The position numbers were made by a program, and so were the translations under genes. A stretch of DNA of 64,000 bases from Syncephalis plumigaleata (taxonomy: Eukaryota > Zoopagomycota > Zoopagomycetes > Zoopagales > Piptocephalidaceae). Where the stretch lies: NCBI GenBank assembly GCA_025201365.1, contig JAIXMF010000002.1, forward strand, positions 2,170,001 through 2,234,000. Direction: 5' to 3'. Of the stretch, positions 35,613 to 46,844 are shown piece by piece (the first letter of the stretch is position 1; each line of letters starts with the position of its first letter). The notes under the pieces were generated by a model, which saw nothing but the letters and a program-made list of their open reading frames with translations, did not search any database and had not been told where the DNA came from.

Positions 35613-36747
35613 CTACCGCTCATTAATGACTGGTACACTGGTATTAGCTAATGCAATAGGTAGGCCAAAGTTAATTTGCCCAGAGATAGGTGCCGACATT
35701 TTACATTCACCAACATCACCCATGCTAATACCGAAATAATGATTATGATTAAACACATTGAGCAATGGGACGACAGTGGCCGAGCAACCCGAATTGTCGC
35801 TATCATCGCTAGACGAGCAAAGTATCGACTGATCGCCTTGAGCCGTGGATATCCATAATTCCGTATTGTGATGCTGGTAATTGAGTAGTATCGGTGGAAG
35901 TCGTGCCACAATGTCGTTAAAATTCACTACTCGTAATGGCGATGGAAATATCCATTGTCCTGGTAAAGGCTCGCGTGTACTAGATCGGCAAATGCTGCAT
36001 TGCCCACTCGTGGCTCGCCATAAGTAACTAGTTCTGGCGGTGTAGAGGATGGTTCTAGTATTCTAAGATGAACGGCAGCCAATGTAGCCAATGCTAAGTA
36101 AAGCAACAATAAGAAGAGGTCAATATTTATTTCCTTTTATTTTTTTGGTGACTACTCCATTTACCTACCACCGCCTAATGAATGACCCACAAATGTGACA
36201 GGATATTTTGAATAAGTTCGCATTGTTTCCTCAATTCCTTGATCAGTCCATCTCGAATACTATCGTAGCAATAGGCAAACCCGCGATGAATTAGAACACT
36301 CTCATTGGCAATCCACGTTGCTTGCATTTGTAGCGCGTTGATATTCTGAACCCACGATGCCAGATTGACGGAACCTCGAAAAGCCACGACAATTCGTCTA
36401 TATCGATGATTGACCACGATATACGCGTAAGTATTAGTTTCTTGATCAAAGAAGTCAGTGATAAAGTAGGTGCCCGTCGTCAATTCATCGCAATGCAAAC
36501 CGCAATCCCATCCACGAACATCGCAACTTGTGGCTCCCGCGTAACTAGCAAGCACCTGAAGTCGCTGAATAGCAGCTGGTGACACGGAACTTTGTCTAAC
36601 CCTAGCAACTACTACTACTACTAGGAAGTTTGGTAATAATGCAGCTATAACAAACATCCCACCATGACATAGCAAATATACCGGCAAATCTTTGAAGTCA
36701 TTAGGTATCACGGATAAAGGAATAATCAACAATAGGTTTATCTTCAT
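35613..36747 (-). pseudogene. Secreted class-3 lipase, frame-broken
   Basis: Two exons, 36747-36169 and 36093-35613. N-terminus hydrophobic (MKINLLLIIPLSVI, then a further hydrophobic run before ARVRQSS), so a signal peptide or an extra unrecognised intron is likely. Family features: TSCDVRGWDCGLHC cysteines, IVVAFRGSVNLASWVQ with the FRG motif, VTFVGHSLGGG elbow just before the intron, LVTYGEPRVGN, catalytic Asp in NFNDIVARLP and His in NHNHYFGISMG. The frame changes near 36230 and near 35985, each consistent with one missing base in otherwise conserved sequence. Gene decay and sequence error both remain possible. Closest relative in the window is its tandem neighbour at 34 kb. Confidence 0.7.
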
Positions 36748-37367
36748 TTTTCCCTGCTAATTGATGATATATTAGAATGGCAATAAATATACATTGGATA
36801 ATACATGTAAACGATGGTTATTAAGACAAAGTAAAACATATTAATATATCTATTTCTATCCAATTTTGGTATTAAATAAACATTTCACTTACATACATGA
36901 CTATATTAAAGCTGTATCCTGTAATTTAATGTAATTATAGTAGCAATTAATCATTAATTAACCCTGATTGGATTGTCTATTAGGCTACAAGCGATGATTT
37001 TGTTCCTTGATGATTTGTTACATTGCCAGCAATACAAGATGACAGCATGCCACACTTACTGACTGCTTACGAAAACAGGATTATGTTAAATGGAATATGA
37101 TATACAGCACGATGAACGAGAAGAGAGCACGTAATACAAAGGCGTCATTCAAAACTTTGACCAATTATTGGTGGCAAGATGCGTCATCATCATTTTCGTT
37201 GTCTTTTTTTCCTTCGCCGTTGTTTATCCTCTCTCATCTGTGTTTCTACTTGTCTCACTACTCTCGAGTATACAGCTCATCGTCTATTTGTAAAGACATT
37301 TGTCCTCGTTAGCTATTAAACGATCTGTCTCTCCGTCCGTCTGTTCGTCTGTACTTCACATAACGCC
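36748..37367. other. Divergent spacer between lipase and recombinase-fold gene
   Basis: About 620 bases separating divergent starts. AT-rich near the lipase; a T/C-biased tract at 37190-37350 precedes the start at 37368, matching the leader style of other genes in the window. Confidence 0.5.
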
Positions 37368-40179
37368 ATGTCTGCATCTCTCCACAGGATCAACAATACA
37401 AATGCTCCCTCCTTTCAGTCTAACCGTGTCAATAGTCATCTCAACGACTGTATCAAGACAAACTTATTCCAACGTCTAATGCAGTCAACAGACACCGATA
37501 ATAACAATACTAAACATAATAGCCAGAACAATAATGACGACAATCCATTTGTGGTATCACAGACCGAACAAGAGATTGCTACAACTCAGCATCCCAACGG
37601 CAAACAACATGGAAAGGAGGATCATTATAGCGATGCAACAATTAATAACGGGCTCATTAATGCCGTCTCTAGTGGTGATACTTCCAATAGTGATATCTTG
37701 CTTCTAGTAACAGCGTTCAATGAAATGTGTCGGACAATACGCTTCATACGTCAGTCGTCAGTAACTCAGCCAGCGACTACATCACCGGTGAGCTGCCATT
37801 CCTCTCAACAAGAGAATCGTACCGCATTACATAATGAAGTAAATGAGGAAGCTGTCAATCAGGATATCAACACTGTTAATGGCAATGCAAATCATTCAAC
37901 GCCGAATGACAACGACCATTCGATACATGATGGACAGCAATCGTATAACGAGAATGTCAATGGCTATCATACCATTAGAGTATCAAGAAGCAACACCAAT
38001 AATACAACAGATATGAATCATAGTCATTTCATCCACATCAGTTGATCCTGTCGTCTACACCATTAGAAAGGTAAGTTTACATTGTAATTTAGTAATAGAT
38101 GCCAACATGCTGTATTAGTATTAAAGGGATAGACAGTAAGCTTACGGCCGATTTTGCCGGTATAAAAGGATTGCCACCGAGTGCTCTTTACGGGCAATCC
38201 AGAACAGATGAGAAATACAAAAATGAAGATGAAGAGCTGGATTTGTTCAAGGTTAACAAGGAACAAGACCCACGAGTAGTCTCGCCTGATACACGTCGCG
38301 AGAATGTTCAGCCCATTGCTAATTCTGCATTGCTCAATAGACAGAAACCAACTAAACCTGTAAGTCATTCTATGTCATTCATCGTGTCATGCTAATTAAC
38401 CTGATCGAAATAGTCACCGATCAAAAAGACAGTATCCGAGCCTAGTCATAATGACAAATACTTGGAGAGCAATATACAGGAACCCACTGATAGACAGGCA
38501 TTGCTACTAAACGGATACAATATATCTACGGGCGAATTAAAACGACCAATAGCAGCACCAAAGAGCACCCCTCTATCCACCAATTATAGTGCTATTTTAG
38601 CTCAACCTCATGTGTTTAGTGGTACAACAATGCAAGAGCGTCCATTGTCAAAGAATCATATAGAGGAAGATATGAAGATAAACGAGAATATCATGTCGCG
38701 CTTTCCTGGTATACGTTTGACAGATGATCCAGCTGTTCATGGTCTAGGATTATCCACTACCATCAACAACAACAGCAACGATAATAACAATAACAATAAC
38801 AATAATGATGATAATCAGCCAAACGAATCTGTTAAAGGTGACGAGGAGCAACATGCTAATGCATCCTATTGCGGCACAAATGATTGTGGCTATTGTCCAT
38901 CCCATGCACCAGTGATGTCACCAACGAAGAATGACAACTTCCCGCCACCACTACCCGAGTTCTTCCAGTCAGCCAATAAAGACTTGAAACTATTCGCATC
39001 ATTGGAGGAGGAAACGGAAGGGACGCATATGAATGAGGAAGTCGATTCGGAATGCTTACAGCGATCGTTCTCTCAAGGCATCGATCATAAGAACTTGCCA
39101 CGAGACAGCAAAGCTTTCATATATCAAGCCCGGTCATCTCTACCGTTGATGAGATGCTGGCTGAATTGTCGCCTCGACGCACAGCTGCCACCATGATGGA
39201 AGAGGACGCGCACAACGACCCATTTGCGACGACGTCTTTCTCGCAGACTGCGCAAATGTCTTCGCTAAATAACATTGATACCTATCAGCAATCGTCAAAT
39301 CATGTAGAGTACGGCAGAAATAGTCCAACGCATTCTACGATGTCGGTCAACAATTGGGATAGCGAAAGACAAAGAATGGACAGAGATCGCGATTCCAGTC
39401 CTCGCACAATGTCTCGTATTGAATCATCGCCATCTGTCATTAGTCTACCGCAGAATATATCCGCTATTTATCATCATTTAGGATTCTCGGAGACACTGGA
39501 TCCACCACCCATTACACCACGTATTCTCAAGGCAATTCGAACTACACTCGATATTGAGCATGACCATAATGACGCGCGATTCTGGGGTATTTGCCTGTTG
39601 GGCTTCTATGGCATGCTGAGCCCGGATGAACTGCCCGATCCAGTGTTCCGAGATGCCGTTAGCGAGCCTCGTTCCATTCATTGGAAAGGCGATCTGGCCG
39701 TTATGAACAAGCCAACACCGTATCATGAGGATTGCACAGAGTTGTCACTCTACTGGATGGCCATTCCTGCCAGTAGATCATCTAAAGTGAGCAATGCCTC
39801 TACGGCATCATCGATATTATGTCCCGTTGCCGCCATACAGCAATGGCTTAGTATCGAGGCATGTGGTGCGCCACGACGTTTTGTCCCATCTCCGATAGCC
39901 GGTCAAATATCGAATATGGGTAAGCTATGGCTAGAGAATAGATTGCAGGATGCATTGATAGCAGCACAGCTGGACGACTTTATGGATGAAGACTATCGTA
40001 AATCTTATCAATTGGATAGTCTACGATTTGGTGGTGCAGTATGTGCCTATGAAGCACGTGTGGCTGTGGACAAGATACGACTAGTAGGCGGATGGGACAC
40101 TCAGGGCACGCTGGCCAAGAGCGAGTTGAGCCTACTAGCGAAGATGTTGTCTACTCATGTCAATAAGTGCACTTTATAA
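37368..40179 (+). CDS. Disordered protein with C-terminal tyrosine-recombinase fold
   Basis: Exons 37368-38070, 38119-38359 and 38414-40179, about 903 aa. The first 650 residues are Asn/Asp/Ser-rich and without domains. The last 250 residues read like the core of a tyrosine recombinase (Crypton/DIRS-type): PPPITPRILKAIRTTLDI, the helix FWGICLLGFYGMLSPDEL, LCPVAAIQQWLSIEACGA, and the box YQLDSLRFGGAVCAYEARV followed by VDKIRLVGGWD. The hallmark catalytic residues look incomplete, so catalysis is doubtful and a DNA-binding or structural role after domestication is more likely. No terminal repeats flank the gene and it has spliced exons, as expected of a host gene. The frame breaks near 38017 (a T run) and near 39118 (an AT run), each as one missing base; adding one base at each makes all exon phases agree. 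Alternative: a decayed mobile element. Confidence 0.7.
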
Positions 40180-40346
40180 GGTGTTACTTGGAGGGGAGAG
40201 GATATACACTAGGTTTGTGGAATAATAGCATTACTCGATACATTGCTTGCATCTTGCTTATAACAAATAAACACTGTCTATTCCACAGTAAAGATAATCT
40301 ATATAGATTAATAAACTATAATCATTTTATTACATCTGATAATAGA

Positions 40347-41108
40347 TTAGAGTGTCGTAGCTGCAGTCATAAGTGCAATATATACCGATAGATTCAATGC
40401 CCAGTTAGCGTGTATCCATTTACTCATCGATGAATTAGTTTCGTCAGATGCAGGATCCATAGGTGATTTCGATCCCTTCTTTTCGGATGTATCAGAGGAT
40501 GTACGATCCAAAGGTGATTTTGGTCCTTTCTTACGAGGTGTAATATTACATACTTTGGCGTCCTTCTGGATAAGCTCCATTCTACTCTCGTAAGACTTGC
40601 CACCTAGTTCGGGTGATCGATCTGGCGTCCAATCCACTTGAGCCTGGATGACATCGCGTAGACAGCCGTCGCACTGAGCATTCAGTTTACCGCTGGCGAA
40701 ACTCTTGGGATCATCTAGACAGTAGGCGCCTGAACTCGACTTGACGCAATAAGATTCCGGATAGAGTCCGTAGGTCAGCCACAAGGTATACGCCAGCTGT
40801 GCCTCCGTGTTGCCGTTGGCCAGTTCTTCCTTGCAGTTCTTCTCTATTAGATCTAGCACCGAGTTGATCTGAGAAGTCGAGCAGAAATGACCCGGTCCAC
40901 CATCGGCCGGACCTGGACACATGGTGCTAAGCGTTCTTTTGTCGACGAAACCAGGAAATAGTATGAAGCAGCTGAGCAACACATCTTTACCGTTAATGGT
41001 ACTCTTGCAAACATCACTTATACTGCCACCGGTAGATGTAGTCGTTCCTTGTTGAGCCATAGCCACACCAAGTGTGCTTAATAACGTAACAATACCGGTA
41101 AGATGCAT
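40347..41108 (-). CDS. Secreted, probably GPI-anchored cysteine-rich protein
   Basis: 253 aa from the ATG at 41108, chosen over an upstream in-frame ATG at 41183 because it starts directly with a signal peptide (MHLTGIVTLLSTLGVAMAQQ). The middle has about ten cysteines in patterns such as SDVCKSTIN, LLSCFILFPGF, GHFCSTSQIN, SYCVKSSSGAYCLDD and AQCDGCLRDVIQ, with helical segments between. A lysine-rich linker contains two copies of KKG(P/S)KSP(L/M)D. The C-terminus, DETNSSMSKW then a hydrophobic end (LSVYIALMTAATTL), fits a GPI attachment signal. The family is not recognised by name; similar secreted proteins with conserved cysteines are common on fungal surfaces. Cell-surface location is an inference from both termini. 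Confidence 0.7.
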   Translation of the reverse strand: MHLTGIVTLLSTLGVAMAQQGTTTSTGGSISDVCKSTINGKDVLLSCFILFPGFVDKRTLSTMCPGPADGGPGHFCSTSQINSVLDLIEKNCKEELANGNTEAQLAYTLWLTYGLYPESYCVKSSSGAYCLDDPKSFASGKLNAQCDGCLRDVIQAQVDWTPDRSPELGGKSYESRMELIQKDAKVCNITPRKKGPKSPLDRTSSDTSEKKGSKSPMDPASDETNSSMSKWIHANWALNLSVYIALMTAATTL

Positions 41109-41187
41109 GATAATCGTAGAATTGCGAGGATTAACGTGAATAAACCAAAAATGAAATACTAACGAACTAAAATGATGCTCCAATACC

Positions 41188-41197
41188 GTTTATATAT
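41188..41197 (-). promoter_or_regulatory. TATA box of the GPI-type protein gene
   Basis: On the minus strand the sequence reads about AATATATAAAC, some 80 bases before the start at 41108. Confidence 0.5.
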
Positions 41198-41452
41198 TAT
41201 GAGATTATCAACTAAAGGCCTATCATTACTGGAATGGTGGCCACCATACCAGTATCATTTTAGCTGTTTGCGAGTCAGTAACACAACCATACGGTTCTAA
41301 TTACCAATACTCGTGTTCCTTCCGAAGAATATCTAATTAAAGCGCAAAACAAGGCGTGCTACATGGTTTCACGCCCATTGACAAGTAATAGGATTAGCAA
41401 CACGTTTTTCTAATACATTCTGTACAAGATGCATCCAATGAAATAGTCCATT
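41198..41452. other. Flank between the GPI-type gene and the LTR element
   Basis: Contains upstream sequence of the GPI-type gene and the target site of the retrotransposon. CATT precedes the element and CATT follows it at 47204, a likely target-site duplication. Confidence 0.5.
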
Positions 41453-41852
41453 TGTGGCGGGGGGTTATTGACGGGTCTGACGTGGGTAGCCATGTTGCTT
41501 CTCCTAGCTCGTTGGGCGGCAATGTAACTAGGCTTAATGAATCGCTCGTAATAATCCGTCGTGTAACTCTTTCCTAACTGTACACTCGTACAGCTTTCTC
41601 TCTCTACGTATAAAGAACACTAGCCAACTCTGACTAGGGACAACGATAGGACACACACACAAACTATTTCAAAACGGAACTTTTTTTATTATAATTTACG
41701 TGCTTCGTAGAAGCTTATATATGTATGAATATCTGGTTAGGTAAGTCACAACATACAAACGTGCAATGCAACCGCAAAAGTATTGCAAGCGGCATCGTGA
41801 ATTATATACTTTTTTAATTAATGTCTTATGGAGACGATGTGTCCGCACCACA
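41453..41852 (-). repeat. 3' LTR of the Gypsy element
   Basis: 400-bp direct repeat, matching 46804-47203 almost perfectly. On the element's strand it begins TGTGGTGCGG and ends CCCCGCCACA. Confidence 0.93.
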
Positions 41853-41885
41853 ATCTCCAGGGCCCAATTGAAGTCAGCATTGACT

Positions 41886-44800
41886 TCATTCAGCAGCCAA
41901 CTTCATTGGCGCAAAATATCGCTTAAGGCGATGACCGGACACGCTTGTCTTCATAACTGTACCATCTAATTCTGCCAACAGATACACTCCTCGTGCTGGA
42001 CAGTCAACCACTACATATGGACCGCTCCACTTGGCGACTAGCTTGCCATGGTACCTAGGTACGACTTTTTGTTGCCTCATCAGCACCATGTCACCTTCCG
42101 TCAATCGTCCCTCTCTCACGTTCTTCTTGTCATCGTAATAGCGTTTGTTCTGACGTCTTGCCCTGTCTAATTTCACCCCCGCTCCTTCTCTTACCCACGC
42201 GTTGACTAATAATTGCTCAGCACGTGTTGCTAACAATTCTTCCGTTGACACCTCCTTCTTCCACGGTATTGTCAACCAGGTTTCCTCTTCTATGTCGAAC
42301 GGGAGTACGCAACTCTGTCCGTATACCAGCTGATATGGGCTTCTTCCTGTCGTCCTCTTCGTCGTTATTCGGTCAGCCCACAGTACAGCATGTAAGTACT
42401 TAGGCCACTGCGTTACGTCTTCTCCTACTAGCTTGACTAACCCTCTCTTCAACTCTTGGTGTCCTCGCTCCACCATGCCATTCGTCTGCGGATGATAAGC
42501 AGTAGTGAAGCGCAGCACGATACCATCCTCCATAGCTGCTTCACGCACTTGCTTCCCGTACAGTTCTCCTCTATCCGCTATCACCTCCCCCGGTATTCCG
42601 AACCTGCATATAACCTCCTCGTACAAGAATTTGTACACTTCTACCGCCGTATTCTTCTCTAGCGCTCTAGCTTCTACCCATCCGCTAAAGTCGTCCCTGG
42701 CTACCGCTAGATACTCCTTGCCATCCTCCGAACGTGGCATCCTCATCAAGTCAACTCCTACCCGCTTGAACAAAGTAGAACCCAAGAATGGCTTCAACTC
42801 TTCCACTTCCTCTCGATGTCCGCATCGCTGGCAGGCGTCACACGTCTTCACCACTTCCTTGCAGGTATCGTACATCTTAGGCCAATAAAATCGATTGCTG
42901 CACAGGCGGTAAGTAGACTCCACTCCTCGATGCGCGAAGGGGTGTCCTTGATGTACCGCTACTACTATTCTGACTTGCTCTTTGGCCTCCTCGATCACTC
43001 GCTTAGGCATACCTCTCTTGTCGCGTTTGAACAGCAATCCATCATGCAAGAAGAACTTCTTTGCTTGTTCCCGTATCCTCCGCCGATCCGCGTCCGTCGA
43101 ACCCTCTGGTAAGTAGCCCTTGCTCAGGTAGTGTAACAATTGATAATATGGGTCACCTTTCGTGCTATCAGCGCTAACTTGTTGTACCTTGTCGACAGAC
43201 ATCTCCTCTTCTTCCTCATCCAGCTCCACGATCCTGTAGTTCCACAGCACGTCTTCGTCTCCGCTGTCCGATAGCTCTCGCTCATCTAGAGTGGTCCTGC
43301 TCAGCGCGTCCGCCACTACGTTCTTGTCACCGGGAATGTGACATATTTCGTAATCGAACAACGCAAGATAAGCTACCCATCTACTTGCTGCATCATTCGG
43401 TAAGTCCGGCTTCTTCAACATACCGATCACCGACCGAGCGTCAGTCTCTATGATGAAATGCACGCCGTGCACATATTTCCGCAGCTTCTTCACCATCTGA
43501 TACAGACCGTATAACTCCCTCTTTACCTGCGCGTACCTCCTCTGCGTAGGATTGAATAAGCAGCTTTCATATCTGACCGCTCTCCTTATTCCGTCGGCTC
43601 CTTCTTGTCCCAGGACAGCACCAGCACCTACGGGACTGGCATCGACCGTAAGCACCAAGAACTTCGCACCAGCACCATAATCAGGAGGTGTAATCACCGG
43701 GTAAGTGGAAATTCGTCTCTTCAATTCCTCGAAACTGCGTTGCTGCTCCTCGCCCCAATAGAACGGCACTGACTTCTTCTGAAGATGATACAACGGCTCC
43801 GCGACGATAGAGAACTGCGATATCAATGGCCTATAGAACGCGCAACAAGCCACGAACGATCGCACTTCCGTCTTGTTAACAGGTACTGGCCACTTCTGTA
43901 TCTTCTCAGCCTTCTCTTCGGTCACTGTCCTTCCACTAGGAGTGCACTGATAACCTAGCACTTCCACCTCGCTCATGCCGAATCTGCACTTCATTCCGCT
44001 CACCGTCAAACCAGCCTCCTTCAGCGTCGCCATCACCTTCACCACATCAAGCACATGATCATACACATACTTCCTCACTCCAGGCAGCACCTCGTGTTGC
44101 TCAGCCTCCATAGGTCCCTTCACCACACCGTCATCGACAAATATAGCAACCTTCTCCGGCATATGATGTCTCAACACCTTAGTGACGATGCGCTGGAAGA
44201 TGCCGACACTATTGCACCAACCCATCGGCAATCTCGTCATACGTACCAACCCAATAGGTGTATTGAGCGCAAAGATATCTCTGTCACGCACATCAATGGG
44301 GATTTGGTCATACCCAGAATACAGATCGAACGTAGATATAATGGCGCGACCGGACACATCTTCTATCAGTTCTTCACTCAACGGTGGCGTATTAGCATTC
44401 TTGACGGTTACTGAGTTAACTTGCTGCAAGTCTTGTATGAAGCGCAACTTCTTCTTGTCCTTCTTGGCTATCACGAACCACCGGTTACTGTAGGCTCCAC
44501 TACTTGACTCGATGACTCCACTCTCCATCTTGACACGCAGCAGCTCCACCACTTGATCGAAGATCGCCCTCGGGATAGGTATGGATCGCTGATACCACGG
44601 CTCATGCTTCACAGTGGGTATCCTGATAGGCGGCTCCACCTCAGGACGTAACAGGCCCATCTCCTCGTCATTGAACGCAAAGGCTTGATCCACGGTAAGT
44701 AATTGCTGCTTGAAAAACGCTACTTCTTCCTTTCGCAGGACGTCGTCACCGATCACCATTGCCGCAAGGCGTTCCTCCGTAAGCCTCTTCGCCAAAGGTC

Positions 44801-46844
44801 GCACAACACTTGCCAACTCCTGAGGACGCTCGTTCGATGGTACCGGCACCGCTATTGGTAGCTTCTTCTTACCGACAGGCTTGTACTTCGCCGCGCACGT
44901 CATGTAAGTCTCCTCGTTGTCGGAAAAGCTTCTCACCGTGACCACGCCTAACAATTCCTCGTCCTTGTCCAGCTCATCATCCGCACCGGAGTCCAACGTA
45001 ATCCTGTTCGAGTGTAGTCGGACGTAATTCTCGTGCCTGATACTCATTGGAGCCAGAGGTGCCGCAGGGAACCTCACGGAGTGCTCACTGTCACGTAAGT
45101 AGTACCAAGAACCGTTGCCCTCACGTCTGATCTCCCACTGAGCTTGTTCCAACCAGGGCATACCAACCAACGCGTCGAACGGAGTGCCATCGATCACCAC
45201 GATATGAGCAGGAACTCGCACGCTGCCAACTTCTATGGGCACATTGGGACACAACCCTCTAGCTGTCGAACTGGTACCAGAAGCGTTACCCATGCTGTAC
45301 ACCTTGGAGGTGTCCAAAGGTAGTCGACCGATCCTGTCGTAGAAACGTCCAGACATGATCGTGATCTCAGATCCAGGATCTACGACAATATTCACGGGGA
45401 TACCCGCAACCGTACCCATTACTGCCGCAGTAGGTCTGGCAACTCGCGTGACTTCCTTCCTCTCGACCACGTTGTCGTATGGATCTTCGATCCCTTCCCT
45501 TATTTGGTAAGTGGCTACCATGTTGGTACTCGGCTCAATCGGGACCCTCTTCCTTGACACCATTTCATTAACGACCTTTCTAGCTGTTGGTGACACGACC
45601 ATGAACTCATCGAAACTCATAGTCACCTGCGACTGTTGCAACACTCTATTGATGACCTCTTCCGGCACTCTTCCTTCCTCTACGGGTGCTCTATACTGAA
45701 AAGTAGGTGGTGCACGCTTCGCCTTTTCCGTCATTGTACCGGCTTCGCGAGTATCCACTACCATAGCATCCGATTGTTCCCGATCAGCACCTACCCTCGC
45801 ACGCTTGTGGTTCACTTGAAATGGATCGTTGACCAGGATTTCGGGTGCTACCGCTTCCGGGTTGGTCATCTCCTGCCAACATACGTCATATCCGACCGGT
45901 CTCTCCCGTTCCTGGAGCGCGATATGCCGAACCTTGACTCCTTCGGTAATGAAACTGCGCATGCCGCCTCGTCCGCTATTGAGAGGTATGTGACCGCCGT
46001 CGGGATATGCTACCTTTCCTTCCACCATCCTAACTATCCTGTTGCGTAGATCCTCAGTCAACGTCGTGCATTCCGGCTTCCAATGGTCAGTAGCATCGCA
46101 GTAAATACACCGCATGGGACGCTGAACCTTTTTGGTGTTTTCTCGTTTCTCGACCACTTGTAATACCATCTTAGCCACCTTGTCGTACAGATCTTGCTCG
46201 TCGTCACGCTCCTTGTGTTCTTGCTTACGTGACTGGGCTTCCTTGGACTCCTCGCTTCTCTTCAAAGACTTCCCGATAAGGTTACTCTTGTACTTCAAGT
46301 CTAGAATCACTTCCCGCAGTTCCTCAAAGGTAAAGTTCCTGCCTAGGTGATTCATGCAACGTTCCTTGAAATCCACATCTAGGATGTCGAATACTCTCTC
46401 GGCTTTCTCGCTATCGGACATGTTCGGAACACACGATGTGACTGTGGCGTACCTCGACAAATATGACTCCGGATCGTCATAGTCGAATCCTTTCCGCAGT
46501 AAGTCTGCTAACACCTCACGTGGCGACCTAGTAGTTAGCCGCCGACGATAATTGGTGAGTAGCATTTCCTTGACTTGCGGCCAGTCGCCGGTGGACGTGC
46601 CGGGGTGGATGAGCACAAGCTCCGTCGCATCTGGAGTGAGATAACTCACGATACACTCTATCTTCGCCTCATTATTCCAGCCTAGCCAGTCGGCGTAGCG
46701 TTCGTAATGATGCATAAACTCCTTAACATTCTCTCCAGTGAATCTAGGAGGAGGATTACAGTCCCTCGCCATAGGAATACCCGTCCCCGCATTGGGCTCC
46801 AGTTGTGGCGGGGGGTTATTGACGGATCTGACGTGGGTGGCCAT
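41886..46844 (-). CDS. Gag-Pol polyprotein of the Gypsy element
   Basis: One frame of 1652 aa. Rough parts: Gag region residues 1-240 with retrotransposon-gag helices (VLADLLRKGFDYDDPESYLS), a CCHC zinc knuckle CIYCDATDHWKPEC near 245, an aspartic protease with VDPGSEITIMSG near 487, reverse transcriptase with the IFVDDGVV active-site box near 900, RNase H starting LTVDASPVGAGAVLG near 1060, integrase with its HHCC zinc finger near 1290-1340 (CDACQRCG) and catalytic core from about 1360 to 1480, then a GPY/F-like end (LVAKWSGPYVVVDCPARGVY). Gag and Pol are not separated by a stop or frame change, as known for some fungal Gypsy elements. The first codons lie inside the 5' LTR. Family assignment rests on domain order and the RT/integrase motifs. 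Confidence 0.93.
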   Translation of the reverse strand: MATHVRSVNNPPPQLEPNAGTGIPMARDCNPPPRFTGENVKEFMHHYERYADWLGWNNEAKIECIVSYLTPDATELVLIHPGTSTGDWPQVKEMLLTNYRRRLTTRSPREVLADLLRKGFDYDDPESYLSRYATVTSCVPNMSDSEKAERVFDILDVDFKERCMNHLGRNFTFEELREVILDLKYKSNLIGKSLKRSEESKEAQSRKQEHKERDDEQDLYDKVAKMVLQVVEKRENTKKVQRPMRCIYCDATDHWKPECTTLTEDLRNRIVRMVEGKVAYPDGGHIPLNSGRGGMRSFITEGVKVRHIALQERERPVGYDVCWQEMTNPEAVAPEILVNDPFQVNHKRARVGADREQSDAMVVDTREAGTMTEKAKRAPPTFQYRAPVEEGRVPEEVINRVLQQSQVTMSFDEFMVVSPTARKVVNEMVSRKRVPIEPSTNMVATYQIREGIEDPYDNVVERKEVTRVARPTAAVMGTVAGIPVNIVVDPGSEITIMSGRFYDRIGRLPLDTSKVYSMGNASGTSSTARGLCPNVPIEVGSVRVPAHIVVIDGTPFDALVGMPWLEQAQWEIRREGNGSWYYLRDSEHSVRFPAAPLAPMSIRHENYVRLHSNRITLDSGADDELDKDEELLGVVTVRSFSDNEETYMTCAAKYKPVGKKKLPIAVPVPSNERPQELASVVRPLAKRLTEERLAAMVIGDDVLRKEEVAFFKQQLLTVDQAFAFNDEEMGLLRPEVEPPIRIPTVKHEPWYQRSIPIPRAIFDQVVELLRVKMESGVIESSSGAYSNRWFVIAKKDKKKLRFIQDLQQVNSVTVKNANTPPLSEELIEDVSGRAIISTFDLYSGYDQIPIDVRDRDIFALNTPIGLVRMTRLPMGWCNSVGIFQRIVTKVLRHHMPEKVAIFVDDGVVKGPMEAEQHEVLPGVRKYVYDHVLDVVKVMATLKEAGLTVSGMKCRFGMSEVEVLGYQCTPSGRTVTEEKAEKIQKWPVPVNKTEVRSFVACCAFYRPLISQFSIVAEPLYHLQKKSVPFYWGEEQQRSFEELKRRISTYPVITPPDYGAGAKFLVLTVDASPVGAGAVLGQEGADGIRRAVRYESCLFNPTQRRYAQVKRELYGLYQMVKKLRKYVHGVHFIIETDARSVIGMLKKPDLPNDAASRWVAYLALFDYEICHIPGDKNVVADALSRTTLDERELSDSGDEDVLWNYRIVELDEEEEEMSVDKVQQVSADSTKGDPYYQLLHYLSKGYLPEGSTDADRRRIREQAKKFFLHDGLLFKRDKRGMPKRVIEEAKEQVRIVVAVHQGHPFAHRGVESTYRLCSNRFYWPKMYDTCKEVVKTCDACQRCGHREEVEELKPFLGSTLFKRVGVDLMRMPRSEDGKEYLAVARDDFSGWVEARALEKNTAVEVYKFLYEEVICRFGIPGEVIADRGELYGKQVREAAMEDGIVLRFTTAYHPQTNGMVERGHQELKRGLVKLVGEDVTQWPKYLHAVLWADRITTKRTTGRSPYQLVYGQSCVLPFDIEEETWLTIPWKKEVSTEELLATRAEQLLVNAWVREGAGVKLDRARRQNKRYYDDKKNVREGRLTEGDMVLMRQQKVVPRYHGKLVAKWSGPYVVVDCPARGVYLLAELDGTVMKTSVSGHRLKRYFAPMKLAAE
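46780..46803 (-). promoter_or_regulatory. Candidate primer-binding site of the Gypsy element
   Basis: Immediately inside the 5' LTR, after two bases, the element's strand reads TGGAGCCCAATGCGGGGA. A start with TGG next to the LTR is the usual tRNA-primer complement. The tRNA species cannot be named from this window. The site also codes for part of the polyprotein. Confidence 0.5.

Noticed and set aside
38071-38098. A 28-nt intron in the recombinase-fold gene
   Set aside because: Too short; the acceptor at 38118 gives a 48-nt intron that fits the phases once one missing base is assumed.
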